From: Pleurotus ostreatus/Saccharomyces cerevisiae fusant
Taxonomy: Eukaryota; Opisthokonta
Length of the DNA stretch: 33,247 nucleotides
Reading direction: 5' to 3'
NCBI GenBank assembly: GCA_024196135.1
Contig: JAMQCK010000260.1
Location: 1 to 33,247, forward strand
Shown here: piece after piece, positions 1 through 10,328 of the stretch
Numbering within the stretch: position 1 is the stretch's first letter
Layout of the letters: the number at the start of each line of letters is the position of its first letter
Program-made: the position numbers and the translations under genes
The notes under the pieces: generated by a model
The model's database searches: none
Seen by the model: the letters and a program-made list of their open reading frames with translations, nothing else
Told to the model about the DNA's origin: nothing

Positions 1-215
1 TGGAAGGCTTTCAGCTGGTCAAGGTCTTGTTGCGCAGAGGAAAGAGTGCCAAAGGGAGGCGGAGGAGCGAGAACATGCGCAGGGAGTTGCCGTATAGCGG
101 CTACTTGATTATAGAGGTCAGTCAGAGCGTGGATTTGTGACTGCAGTGCGGAGGCTTTATTCGAATCTGCTTGCGCTGCCGCGGAAGGAACGCTGGCTGT
201 CGTAGTCGGCGGCAT
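1..215 (-). CDS. Unidentified protein, N-terminal fragment (runs off left edge)
   Basis: The reverse strand is open from an ATG at 213-215 to the left edge, giving 71 codons without a stop. The first 20 residues are Ala/Ser/Thr-rich and probably disordered. A helical stretch follows (around residues 24-45, with the run LQSQIHALTDLYNQVAAIRQ). It has the heptad-like hydrophobic spacing of a small coiled-coil subunit. A Pro-rich turn (LAPPPPFG) and a second helix start (AQQDLDQLKAF) come next. I do not recognise the family. A subunit of a nuclear complex such as Mediator or a kinetochore complex is possible from the helical pattern only. The gene continues to the left, so neither length nor function can be given. 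The ATG was chosen because it is the first one in this open frame and lies after non-coding sequence. Confidence 0.5.
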   Translation of the reverse strand, partial: MPPTTTASVPSAAAQADSNKASALQSQIHALTDLYNQVAAIRQLPAHVLAPPPPFGTLSSAQQDLDQLKAF

Positions 216-2375
216 AACCATAAGCAGTGTGTGATAGCAGCCCGATGTGAGAGGGCGATCGCAATTAGCGACAGTGGAGGCAGACGAGAGAGGTCAGCGG
301 TCAACAAAGGCGCGCCCCAAAGTTCAACATGGGCGTTCGTGATCAGGCAGGCCTCGGGGCGCCGCGTGCCTTCCGGACCGCCGGCAAGTTCCGCATCAGG
401 CACTGTCCTTCCCGGGCCGGGCCGTACGGCGGTCCTCGGCGTCCACAGGGACCCACAGCTCGGTTGTTGCCCCCCTCGGCGTGGCGGTGGGCCGGCCGTC
501 GCGTCCTTCTCCTGCCTTCTCTGGTGGCGCACCCCCCATCAGCCCTTCTCGCCGCGCGCTACCAACTTCGAAATGGCATTGCAGCTGCGTCTGAACTTCG
601 CGTTCTGATGGCTGCAGCGGTCGGTTTGCAAACGACGCTTGCGGACCCGGCCCCGTCTTCGTCAGGCCCGGGGGTTCGCGCGTGACGGGGTGCAGGACGC
701 CTCGGGGGCGCCTGGAGGGCGCATTGTGCCCAAATAAAGGCATGGTAGCCCCGTGGCCTGGCTGGCGCTCACAGATATGCGAATTTGAGGACACGAGGGC
801 TTTATGGGCGCTGGGGCGTGTCAGGGAATTACTGGGCGAATATGCATCTCGAGCGAGCCCAGAAGGACTCAGCCGTCGCTTCCACCCCGAAACTCTGCGG
901 CGTTCGAGCACGAGTTCAGCGTATTTTTGAGGTGAGAAGGGAAGCCAGGGCAATTATTTCTCGCAGTCGACTCGCCATGCACCCAACGCATTCAAGGGAC
1001 CAGTCGAAATTCATTCGACGGTCAGCGATCGCTGATTGACGCTTGGGGAAGGCAGAAGACCCTTGCGACAACGAATGGCGAGCCGACGCTGTGGACAGGC
1101 AGCCTGGAGAGAGGGGGGACGACGAATTGTGTATTTTGGGGTGCCCTGGAGACCAACCGGCGACCACCTGAATTGTTGGTGGCTGGCTCGCCGTCGGACC
1201 TCATTCCGCCGGCGAAGGCGTTGGAAGGAAGAGAACGGTAGGCTTTTCGTAAGTAAATGATGCGGCGAGCACGGCGAGGGGGAGGAGGGGGTGACGGGCA
1301 CGTCAGAGGCGAGTAAATTCTTACACCTTGAACAAGGGTTATGAAAGTTGGCATCTGACGTTTGCGGATGGAAGGATTGACTCTCGGGACCTTCCGCGCT
1401 GTGGGTTGTAGACGGCAAATAGCGAGAGGGTCAGTGCGCACTCATGAAATGCTGGCTTCTAGGCGATAATCTCCTCGACGGTGGCCTGCACGACGAAGCT
1501 TCAGGGCGACCGAGATAGGTTTGAGCCTCCCAGCAGGGTCACAATAGCCCTGCTCGGGTCGCACCAGCTTTCCCCGAAAAGGCTGTAGTAACCCGCACCG
1601 GACGCGCTTGCGCCCGGTGGCAGTCAGGGTGGCGACGCGCGGCAGTCAACAAACATGCTCGCGGCGGATTCACATACCGGTGGAGTATACAGACGATCTT
1701 GCCCCGGATCGCTGGAAGGGACTCTCGGGCGCAACGAGGCCAACGGTGCGCACGCTGAATTGGTGGCGAGTGCGTGTGGCGCAGGTTGACTGGGGTCGAT
1801 AGAGGGCGAAGGGTACAAGCAAGGGGCGAATGAACGCAGAGGGGAAGGTGAACATGAGGCGAAAGGCTGGAGGGACTGCGCATGGCGGCGCGCAGAAATA
1901 ATCTACCACACACGATGGATGTTCATATACGCACCTGCTCGATGATTTCGGAGTACGAAAAGGTTGCGAGCGACGACACATCGATGTCTGGACATGAAGA
2001 ATTTGTAGTGAGGAGCTCGTCGTATGTGTCAAGTCACTGCTGGTGGTGGATCAGCGTTGATATCGTGCTCACGACGTACTCGGCGTCCTGCGGTTGCGGC
2101 GTTGCCAGCCCTTGCGACAGAGGCCGTATTGGTAGACGGGTCAAAGGATCAGCGATTCGACAAACATGGTGATAAGTAGGAGGCAGGGTCTACGAGATCC
2201 CCTTCAGGTTTATCGCGCTGAGGATTTCGGAAATGAAGCACCAAATGGGCGTTGCTGATTGTAAAGGGAACGAGCATGTGTGGTCCAGCACCCCTCGTCA
2301 TCGCACAGGCCAATGAGGATGAATCCGCACCACATATTCCATAATCCATGAAAAACATACGACAAGCACGTCCAT
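216..2375. other. Long stretch with no supportable gene
   Basis: About 2.2 kb between the start of the left-edge gene and the stop of the spc34-like gene. Both strands have only short open frames. None shows a recognisable domain, plausible splice continuity or coherent composition. The part around 340-740 is much richer in G and C than the flanks, and this creates spurious long frames on both strands. The left end must hold the promoter of the left-edge gene. The right end holds the 3' untranslated region of the spc34-like gene. A non-coding RNA or a fast-evolving gene cannot be excluded. Confidence 0.4.
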
Positions 2376-4247
2376 CTAAACGTCAAACGCTACGATCTGC
2401 TCGCGCCCGCTACGCACGATCTTCACCAGGCGCTTGGCCACGCACTTGTACACGACACTGTTGCTTTGCGAGCCGAGGGCACTGCCGCCGTCTTCGCGCG
2501 CCTTGTCGGCGAGGAGCTCCTTGGCGCGATTCAATGGTAACGTGAAGCTCGGCGCCGCAGCGAGGAGTTCGAGTAAGAGGTGTGCGGTGAAGATTTGCTG
2601 AGGGGTCGCCGAGCCGGAGCGAGCTGTGGCCAACGTGGACACGCTGGACGCGGAGGGTGACGACGGGGTCACGGTTGACAGCGAGGCTATGTCGCGAAGG
2701 TGGGCGCTGAACAATAACAAGGTTAAGGCGTGGTCTCGGTAGAAGACCAGGGACGTACATGGTGTCCTTCGCGCTCGGCAATCTCTCCTTGCCAGTAGAA
2801 CCGGGCCCAGTGTGGTACGGGTGATTGGGCATGATAATATCGCCAACCGTCTGCCAAACCTTGACCTGAGAGGGATATCATGAGACGCTATACACAATTA
2901 AGAAGCAACCGGTACGTACCATAATACGCTCAACATCCGCGTTCACCCGAACCTTCAGCCGCTTCGCCGTGCCCGGCGTCTGCGGCGCGAGTGCAGGGTT
3001 CGGCGGCGGTGTGGTAGGCTTTGGGGGTGACGGCGGCGGAGCGGGCTTCGAGATAATGATGGTATCCTGGTCTTCTGATACGGAGGCATCTCCCGGGTCT
3101 GGCGCTGAACTCTCCGGCTCGTTGCCCCGTTCGTCCTCTCCGCCGGGAGACGGGGGCGAGGGCGAGCGAGGTTCGTCAGCTGATTCCGCTCGCGGCTTGA
3201 TGGGTTCGTCCTCGCGATGTATAGGGCGACGTGAGATTGCTGGGGACGCGTCCTGGCGAAGTCGCTTCGCAAGGGGCTGCCGTGAAGGCTTGATTGGGCT
3301 CGCTGCGAAGCTGGCGTCGCCGAGCTCCCCGAAGCTCTCGTCGAGCAGCATATCCGCCTCTTCCTGCGCAAAGCTAGACTGCTGAGCAACAGATGGCGTG
3401 CTCCAAAAGCTGTTCTCGTCCTCATCTTTCGCGCGTACTGGCGTCTTTCCACTAAAGGCGGGTTGTTTCTTGACGGGAGTCGTAGCCAGTTTCTTTCGCT
3501 GTATAGCAGCCTCTTTCTGCCATTCGGGTCAAGGCCTGATACAACGTGGTGTGCCATGTTCATTTCACTTACGCGATTCTTCATCGTGTTGATTCTCGCC
3601 TGCAGCTCCTTGATAAGCGCCTCCTCGTCCTCAATCTGAGCCGCGAAGGACGCTGGTTCGGCTGCTTGGGCCTAGTCAACGTTCGCACGCGATATTGCCT
3701 TCTTGGCGCACAACTTACTTGCTGAAGTGCGTCATTCAGCTCCTGTATATTCTGACGCGCCTCCTCCGTTTGTTCTATGATAGCGAGAGCCTGCGCACGC
3801 GCACGAGGCGCAGGCCGAATGTGCGCACTGATGCTGATTAGCCAAAAGAGCATAACTGTTCAACCATACATACTAGTCTTCGACGTAGCGGAGGGCCGCC
3901 TTAGCATAGATCTCAGGATCAGGTCTTTGTTTGTGTCGTTCGTCTTTCGGAGGTGGTCTGCGAAGCGGAGTAGCGACAGGTACGGAGACGCGCGTGAGCT
4001 CGGCAGCTGAAGCAGCTGGTGCGTCGCCAGAGGCAGGAGAGTCTACCACGTGAAAGAGCCCGAGTTCGGTAGGTTCAACTTCTCGAATCAGGTCGCCCAG
4101 CGAAGTGTACAGTGTAGCACGAGTAAAGGGGCCAGCGACATTGAGACGAGGGTCAAGATGCGACTGGCGAGGTGCAATACTACAGGCTGAGTTCCGGATG
4201 GACTTTGCCTGTTGTGAAAGGCGGTCGATAGATTCGAGCAGTGACAT
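2376..4247 (-). CDS. spc34: DASH/DAM1 complex subunit Spc34-like kinetochore protein
   Basis: Six exons on the reverse strand: 4247-3874, 3827-3719, 3671-3573, 3516-2920, 2865-2759 and 2706-2376. They give 538 residues. All five introns are 46-56 bases with GT/AG ends and keep the frame. The N-terminal part (MSLLESIDRLSQQAKSIR, then GPFTRATLYTSLGDLIREVE and TELGLF) matches the Spc34 pattern, in which a GIFHNAIL-like segment precedes a short helix. A coiled coil follows (residues about 135-195). A long Ser/Pro/Glu-rich disordered region (about 200-390) comes next, with a conserved-looking C-terminal block ending VAKRLVKIV...IVAFDV. Spc34 belongs to the ten-protein ring that couples kinetochores to microtubule ends. 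The protein is much longer than the roughly 300-residue yeast Spc34 because of the C-terminal half. It is divergent from rpl30. Family assignment is from motif memory; the exon joins are strong. Confidence 0.65.
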
Positions 4248-4475
4248 GGCCGGAGTCAAACATGAGGGCGTGACGGAGCACGCGCCATCGTGACCGTACG
4301 CGCCAAAACGCTGATGCCAATCATGCCCAAGCAGTGCCATGCGATCATCGGCATCTTCCGTTGCGCTATACAGCGCTCTCACGTGCGCCAAACTTTTCGA
4401 GCCCGAGATCGTTGCGCATCAGCGAGCCCAACGCCATCCTCAAGACCTCCACGTCCAGCAGCGCCCCACGTCCCA
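4248..4475. promoter_or_regulatory. Shared divergent promoter region, spc34-like / rpl30
   Basis: The two start codons face away from each other across 228 bases, so the promoters of a kinetochore subunit and a ribosomal protein must overlap or abut here. I see no clear TATA box. A pyrimidine-rich tract lies upstream of the rpl30 ATG, as is common in ribosomal protein promoters. The assignment rests on geometry only. Confidence 0.45.
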
Positions 4476-4951
4476 ATGGCCCCCACCAAAAAGTCCAAGG
4501 CTGCCAAGTCGACCGAGTCGATTTCGGCCAAGCTCGCGCTCGTTGTCAAGTCGGGCAAGTACTCGCTGGGCTACAAGTCCGCGCTCAAGCAGATGCGCAA
4601 CGGCAAGGGTGAGTTCCTCTTTGTCTCTCCCCGGGGGACTGGAGCGTGAGGCTGAGAAGGTCCCTTCAACTAACGCTTTGGTTAGCCAAGCTCATCCTCA
4701 TCGCCGGTAACGCGCCCCCTCTGCGCAAGTCCGAGATCGAGTACTACGCTATGCTCTCGAAGACGACCGTGCACCACTTTGCGGGCACGAACGTTGCGCT
4801 GGGTACCGCTGCTGGAAAGCTCTTCCGTGTTGGGTACGTGATCGCTTTGGCCGATCTTCGCAGCGATACTGATCGAGACTCCAGTGTCATGACCATCACG
4901 GACCAGGGCGACTCCGATCTCCTCACCTTCGCGGAGGGCAACCAGGCATAA
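4476..4951 (+). CDS. rpl30: 60S ribosomal protein L30 (eL30)
   Basis: Three exons: 4476-4608, 4686-4833 and 4885-4951. They encode 115 residues. The start [12 protein letters not shown] is the usual basic N-terminus. The core carries the near-invariant eL30 signature ([20 protein letters not shown], then [40 protein letters not shown] and GDSDLL). Full length for the family is about 105-115 residues, so the gene looks complete. eL30 is an L7Ae/L30e-fold protein of the large subunit and contributes to an inter-subunit bridge. In yeast it also regulates splicing of its own transcript by binding a kink-turn at the first intron. Whether that occurs here cannot be read by eye. Intron 1 has a good branch site (ACTAACG) just before its AG. 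The second intron splits a Gly codon in phase 2. Confidence 0.96.
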
Positions 4952-5547
4952 GCGTATGCACACATCATGTTGTATCATTATGCTTTCTATCATGCCCTAT
5001 GAGTTGCTGTACTACGCAAATCGACGCTGTCTATGCCTGCATCCCCATGTCCCTCCGTCACAATCGATACCCTTGGAACCCAAGTATCTGAAATGTAAGC
5101 TGCATTCAGAAAACAAGTTCGCTTGAGAGTGTACACAATTTGAAGTGATAGTATACAATTTATCGAGGCAGGTGAAAGAACGTTACAGTCGTTGAGTCGA
5201 CTGAAAAGTTACCAAATGGAGACAACCACGAGACACGTGCGAGCCACGCAGCTTTTCCTTCAGAGTCCGCTGCTTTGTTCTCGCCGCGTCAGTGACCTCA
5301 CGGAACATCGGAAAATGTTGCCAAGCTATCACCGGATGGAGCCGCTTCAGCAGTGGGCTCTGAGCTCTCTTAGCAAGCAATGGGAAAAGATCAGTAGGGA
5401 AAACCCACACAAGTTCGTCCACTGGACTTCCTTCCGATGAGTCATCGACATCGGTTGCACAACCGACCGAGGCTCGCATAGGTTGGCAAGTCTCGATCAC
5501 GTCGTCCGCTCAACTTCAAGTGGTCCCGTAATGGTCTTTCTACCTAG

Positions 5548-5564
5548 ACCGGCTGAGAACCGGT
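5548..5564. promoter_or_regulatory. Inverted repeat ACCGG-N7-CCGGT upstream of TATA box
   Basis: A perfect 5-base inverted repeat with a 7-base spacer ends 12 bases before the TATA box of the reductase gene. Each arm contains a CCG/CGG triplet of the kind bound by Zn2Cys6 dimers. Its position suits an upstream activating or repressing site. It could be chance in a GC-rich genome. Confidence 0.3.
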
Positions 5565-5576
5565 ACTGCGACGGGG

Positions 5577-5584
5577 TATAAAAG
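5577..5584 (+). promoter_or_regulatory. TATA box (TATAAAAG) of the aldo/keto reductase gene
   Basis: A canonical TATAAAAG lies 84 bases upstream of the reductase ATG. That is the expected distance for a short fungal leader. It suggests a regulated, inducible promoter rather than a housekeeping one. Confidence 0.7.
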
Positions 5585-5667
5585 CTAGAGTAGCTTTGGG
5601 AGGTGACCAGCAACGGCACTCGTACTCCCTCGTACTCTCTTACCCACCCAAATCACCTTTACTCAAC

Positions 5668-7039
5668 ATGTCTGGCAAAGTCGTCTACCGTCAGTTGGGC
5701 AAGTCCGGCCTTCGCGTCTCGGTCCCCATCGTACGTCGTGGACTCTGTTCTCTCATTGCGGGTAGAGGCTGACAAGCGCATCGACAGGTCGGCGCCATGA
5801 GCTTCGGCGAGCCCGGTTGGGCGGTGAGTACATTTGTGGCAACTTCACCCCTGCATATCTTGCTCATTCATGTCGCCATAGACCTTCAACGAGGGCAAGT
5901 CGTGGGTGCTTGGCGAAGAGGAGAGTATCCGCGTGCTCAAGGCGGCATGGGATATCGGCATCAACACCATTGACACGTCGAACAACTACTCGAACGGCGC
6001 ATCCGAGCGTATTATTGCCAAGTTCCTCGAGAGGGTAAGTGTATAGCAAGCGGTGGGGTGGCGAAGATCGGCTTACAATATGCGCAGTACAACATTCCGC
6101 GCGACCAGGTGGTCATCGCGACCAAGTGCTACCGTACGCAATTTTCGCTGCAGTACGCCTCAACCCTCTGACCACCTCGAAGACATCGTCAGCAGCAACC
6201 CCAATGAGTTTGCTCTGATCCAGCCCTATCTCCTCAACACGCCCGAGCACGTCAACAACGCCGGCCTCTCGCGCACGGCGATCTTCAACGCCGTCGAGGG
6301 CTCCCTCAAGCGCCTCAACACTTCGTACATCGACCTCCTCCAGATCCACCGCTTCGACCCGGTCGTGCCCGTCGAGGAGACGATGCGCGCGCTGCACGAT
6401 CTGGTCGTCAGCGGCAAGGTGCGCTACATCGGCGCGAGCTCGATGCGCTGCTGGGAGTTTGCGCGCATGAACGAGGTCGCGGAGAAGAACGGCTGGACGA
6501 AGTTTGTGAGCATGCAGGACCAGTACTCGCTGCTCTACCGGGAGGAGGTGAGTTTGTATTCAGAGTGAGGTGAAGGAGGGCGTACTGACGAGTCATCCAG
6601 GAGCGCGAGATGCTGGCGTACTGCAAGTTCAACGGCATCGGCGTTATCCCCTACTCCCCGCTCTTCGGCGGCAAGCTCGCCAGGCCGGTCGAGGCGGGCG
6701 CCACGGCGCGCACCGAGTCGCTGGAGGGCACGCCCATTGCGCTGCCGCTGTCGGAGGCCGACCAAGCTATTGTCAAGCGCGTGGAGGAGATCGCGAAGAA
6801 GCGGGGCGTGAAGATGAGCCAGGTCACGCTGGCGTGGGTGGCGTCGAAGACGGACAGCATGATCGTGGGCATGAACTCGCCGGCGAGGGCGCAGGAGAGC
6901 GCGGTGGCGGACCTGACGCTGACGGACGAGGAGGTGGCGTACTTGGAGGAGCCGTGAGTTCCAACGCGATGTTCGCTCACCAGGGCGATGTTGACTAATT
7001 TACAGGTACCAGCCCAAGCCTGTCTTCGGCCACGCCTAA
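5668..7039 (+). CDS. Aldo/keto reductase family oxidoreductase
   Basis: Seven exons: 5668-5730, 5788-5823, 5882-6034, 6088-6133, 6183-6547, 6601-6953 and 7006-7039. They encode 349 residues, normal for the family. The (beta/alpha)8 reductase signature is complete. It starts with a first strand [12 protein letters not shown]. The catalytic tetrad is Asp64 and Tyr69 ([10 protein letters not shown]), Lys97 (VVIATKCY) and His155 ([11 protein letters not shown]). The C-terminal NADP-binding segment has the Ser/Asn/Arg-type pattern ([18 protein letters not shown]). The protein is a cytosolic NAD(P)H-dependent carbonyl reductase of the voltage-gated potassium-channel-beta/YakC-like branch. The substrate cannot be told, although many fungal members reduce aryl aldehydes or secondary-metabolite intermediates. 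A consensus TATA box and an inverted repeat upstream point to regulated expression. Intron 4 (6134-6182) was placed by its CTGAC branch point and frame. The last coding exon adds only the tail QPKPVFGHA. Confidence 0.92.
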
Positions 7040-7819
7040 GCCTCGAGGCGGACGCAAAATGTGTGGAGTTGAGCTCCTTGCCTTTGTTCAGCGAGTTTTC
7101 AATCATGTACACAGTCTATAAGAATAGCGAAATACTTGCAAAACATTCGTGTCGATATGATCATAGCCGTCAACTCTCCGCTGACGGTGGACTTTTTGGT
7201 TCTCAAGAGCACCGTTTGCGTCGGAGGATACGTGCTTGCCTGAGGCACATTCGACTCGACGTTGTCGTACGACGGCCCTGCATCATAGTATCAGTATGTT
7301 TGTAGAGTCAAGCAGCTGCTACAAGGTCTCACCGTACTGCTCGCGTCTCTTGGCCGGGATCTTCCGTTGCAGAGGCTGTTCATCGACAGAGGCGTGCCAG
7401 ATAAGAGGCACAGAAATCACTCAACACCACCTTCAAGCCATCCGGAGGGTCGTCGAGTCGATGATCAGTCCTTACAGAGTGTTTCGCGCATGTGAATACG
7501 ACGCGGAGACGCCGCGCAGCATTCGCGCGCTGGATTGGAAGCCTTCAATGTCATTGGAGGTTGCGCGCATGTCGAGCGGCACGTAGTGGTATCCCGGTAG
7601 CAGGCGCGCTTGATCTTAGCTTCCACCATTCGTATGCCAGATATGATCCGAACGTTCGATAGATAGTCGATAAATACGTCAAGAGAACGGTGAACATTAT
7701 GCATAAATCTGTTGACAGTGTAAGCTCCTAGGACTTTCGCGAATCAGCAGAGGACTCACATGTGCAAATGGACGTGTGTTGCTGAGATATATAACCAGGT
7801 GAACCATTTTCCAGAAGCC
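7040..7819. other. Convergent gap with possible remnant or small reverse-strand gene
   Basis: This lies between the stop of the reductase (plus strand) and the stop of the HeLo-SH3 gene (minus strand). On the reverse strand several short segments look protein-like and are bounded by plausible splice sites. One is a segment ending in ...SASYSHARNTL before a GTAAGG donor (about 7595-7475). Another reads ISVPLIWHASVDEQ... (about 7424-7339). A third begins SYDNVESNVPQAST after a GATGCAG acceptor (about 7285-7160). I could not join them to a convincing start or a known family, so no CDS is called. Confidence 0.3.
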
Positions 7820-9397
7820 TTAAAGCAGATAGGATGCAGGGACGACTCCTTCCTGTCCGGTGCAAGGCTCCCTCACGTACCACCACCTACGTTCCCTCGT
7901 CAGTAGCGGCAACATGCGGAGTATGATTACTCACGCAGGATCGCGACCGTCCAGTACATCCACCGTTGTTCCCGCCAACAGTGGGAGCTCGCCTTCTTCT
8001 TCGCTGTCGAAAGAGTATTTGGCTTTCACTCGTCTTTGGATGGATCTGTCCTTGGGACTCTGATCTCGGGCGTTGCGCTGTGCCAATGACGAAGAATTTG
8101 CGTTAGATTGGATTCTGGTGCGTTCTGCTTCGTTGGAGTGCTCGGGGACCGATGAAGGCTTTCGAAGAGTGCAATGAACGTAGTCCTCGTCGCTGGCCTG
8201 GTGAGCTTCATAGGGCCTCGCACCGGCTTCGTAGGGGCCCGTCGACACATGAACTAGGCTCTCCGCCATCATGTATGCTCGCCGATAGGAGGTCTTGCGC
8301 GTCCGCCATGTCGGGGCACGTTTTGATTGGAGCGGACGATAATTCTGCCTGGCCTTCAAGTAGGTAGCTTGAGTGCTTCGTATGGCCCGGAAAGATCCTC
8401 CAACGGTGTTCACAATCCTTCGGAATAGGCCAGGACCCTATGACTTACATCAGTACCTGAGGTCAACGTCCTGATATAAAATGCGGCCTTACGATATTTT
8501 CGTAAGCAGAGGTGTGTGGGTAAGGGCAGTATTCGGCGCGTGGCAGTTCATCCGAGGAGATGAACACCCAGTCTTCGAGCATAGAGACGTTCTCGTCGAC
8601 GCTGCTCAGATCATCCATAGGTTTTCCTTGAGACCCGACTTCTTCGTCCTCGTCAATGTTGGGTAGATGGTCATTCCTGGGCCGTACTTCGTCGAAGACA
8701 AGTCTACACAGACTGTCATTGAACCATCGTATCTCGCCAATGAGCTCTTCAAACCGCTTCTTGTCGGATACCGCCCATCGAGTGCGCTGGAAGTATAACG
8801 TTCAAGGCGGCTCGTGCCGTGCGGCGAGTGATACCCACCGTCGTCACGTTTTCTTTGCATTGGCATGCCCTGGGTGAGTCTCGAGGGTTATCGGACATCC
8901 TTCCAAAAATTGAAGACCACGTTCTCGCGGATAGGTCGTGCGTAGAGTCTGGGGATGAACAGCCCGTGTCGTGATGCAGTGCGTACCGCCGCTGCAAGGT
9001 TTCTATCTTTTCGAATAGATGGTGCAGGCAGCCGAGCGAGTCACGGACAACATGGGCTACTTGAGGATCTTTCAATCGCGGATGTTGACGGGATGCAGGC
9101 TGATCAATGACCCGTGCACCGTGAGTCGAAGTCGACGCCAAGGTGCCTTCGCGTCGAGGGTCGGTGAACCCGACGGTCTGACCCCACAGAGCAAGCCGGG
9201 CGCGTTCTATTCCAAGCTTCACGCGAGCCACCTCGCAGTCCCAGCTGTAACGCTGGGCAGTCACGACAACGTCGAATACTGGGTTTCGTGAGGTCAGGCG
9301 CATTTAGAGACGTTGAGTCGTACGACGTACCTTGCATGCATGCCTCCCATAGAGAGGCCAGGCTTATAACGCCCACGACAAGGCCTGCAGCTTCCAT
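7820..9397 (-). CDS. HeLo (prion-inhibition/propagation) domain protein with C-terminal SH3 domain
   Basis: Five exons on the reverse strand: 9397-9331, 9278-8839, 8786-8493, 8437-7935 and 7886-7820. They give 456 residues; introns are 48-55 bases. The N-terminus MEAAGLVVGVISLASLW is the hydrophobic first helix typical of HeLo domains (HET-S/LopB). Family hallmarks follow: a leucine-rich helix ending in RARLALWGQTVGF, and the motif RTRWAVSDKKRFEELI with a helix after it. HeLo covers about residues 5-220. In HET-S this helix is released on activation and permeabilises membranes during heterokaryon incompatibility. Residues about 220-400 are Ser/Arg/Glu-rich and probably disordered. Residues about 402-456 form an SH3 domain (AKYSFDSEEEGELPL, DPAWWYV, EGVVPASYL). 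No kinase, NACHT or amyloid motif was seen. The SH3 closely resembles that of rax2, the divergent neighbour, including the intron position. A TATA-like element on the minus strand (9472-9479) lies about 75 bases upstream. Cell-death function is inferred. Confidence 0.8.
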
Positions 9398-10328
9398 GGC
9401 AGCTAATTGAGTCCGGGCGGGACGGGTACAGATACGGCGAGAATGGGGATCTCGAAGACCTTCTCGAGGCAATATAAAGGCGCACGAGGACATACTGGAC
9501 GCGCACATCGGGGGTGGCGATGGGGAGGCCAACAAATGGAAACCTACTAACGCTGAGGCATATGGATGAAGTCGTCGTTTCAGCGAGCGATAGACTTATT
9601 GAGTACGCGACAGAAGCAACCCGTAGCTTCGGCGTACGGCGCAGACCTTGTAAGTGTAACTAGAACTAGTTTGGTAAGTCATACTTCCTAACGGTACGAT
9701 TAAGCGCCCATACCTAGTGTTGTGACGCACGCAGGCTGCCCCTTCCACTGGCAACAGACTCCACCTTCAACCGTGGTTCTCTCCACCTCAATGGGTGTAC
9801 CACTGGTAAGGGACTTGGCCGTTCGAGGGTAATGCAAGCCAGGGAGCGATGGAAGCGGCGGCATGCCTTTGGCTCGTTGTGTTGAGTGCACCCTGACCTT
9901 CTCGCTTCCAACTTCTTGGTACCTTGAGGGCGTGTAGGCCACGAGCAAGGCACTGCCATGTTAATCTTGCGAGATAATCTTCGAGGAGGACGAGGAAAAT
10001 TCAGGCGGTATAGCGGTGACCATTGCCGTTCAGGTCAAATATCCCCGGCGATATATAGTGGTGATTCTGGCCAGTATTTAGTACTGCCAGATGACGGGCG
10101 GTGGCAAGGAGCGCACGCGCGGATATGAACATGATGCACGTGGTTCGTAGTTGACGAGCACGCGGGTTCGCGGGAAGTTGTTCAACTCTGATCTTTCTCA
10201 CGTCGCTCCTTTCGTTGCCAACAGCGAGCTCGCTTGGGCAGGTCCTCGTCGTCCTCCACGCCGCCCTCGTTGCGGTCAGCCCCCTTGCAGTTCCCTTCCC
10301 TCTTCCCTATGCTAGTAATAATCGCGCA
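9398..10328. other. Divergent intergenic region, HeLo-SH3 gene / rax2
   Basis: 930 bases separate the two start codons. A TATA-like element on the minus strand (complement of 9472-9479) suits the HeLo-SH3 gene. TATATA at 10052-10057 lies about 275 bases before the rax2 ATG. The frame ahead of the rax2 ATG is open back to 10215, but it contains only a TTG start, so the first ATG at 10329 is used. I see no gene here. Confidence 0.5.

Larger units (their letters stand above)
4952..5667. other. Intergenic region, rpl30 terminator side and reductase promoter
   Basis: This holds the 3' end of rpl30 and the promoter of the aldo/keto reductase (TATA box and inverted repeat listed separately). A reverse-strand frame of about 100 codons ends at 5183, but its only upstream in-frame start at the open end is GTG. 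Nothing in it is recognisable, so it is not called as a gene. Confidence 0.5.

Noticed and set aside
396..953. Long reverse-strand frame in the GC-rich block
   Set aside because: Frames are equally open on both strands there because stop codons are rare in GC-rich sequence; the translation is low-complexity and Arg/Pro-rich.
5183..5500. Reverse-strand open frame of about 105 codons between rpl30 and the reductase
   Set aside because: It opens with GTG rather than ATG, has no recognised motif or splice context, and overlaps the reductase promoter side. It may be chance or a relic.
10215..10328. N-terminal extension of rax2 from a TTG codon
   Set aside because: Nuclear fungal genes start at ATG as a rule, and the ATG at 10329 is followed directly by a good signal peptide.
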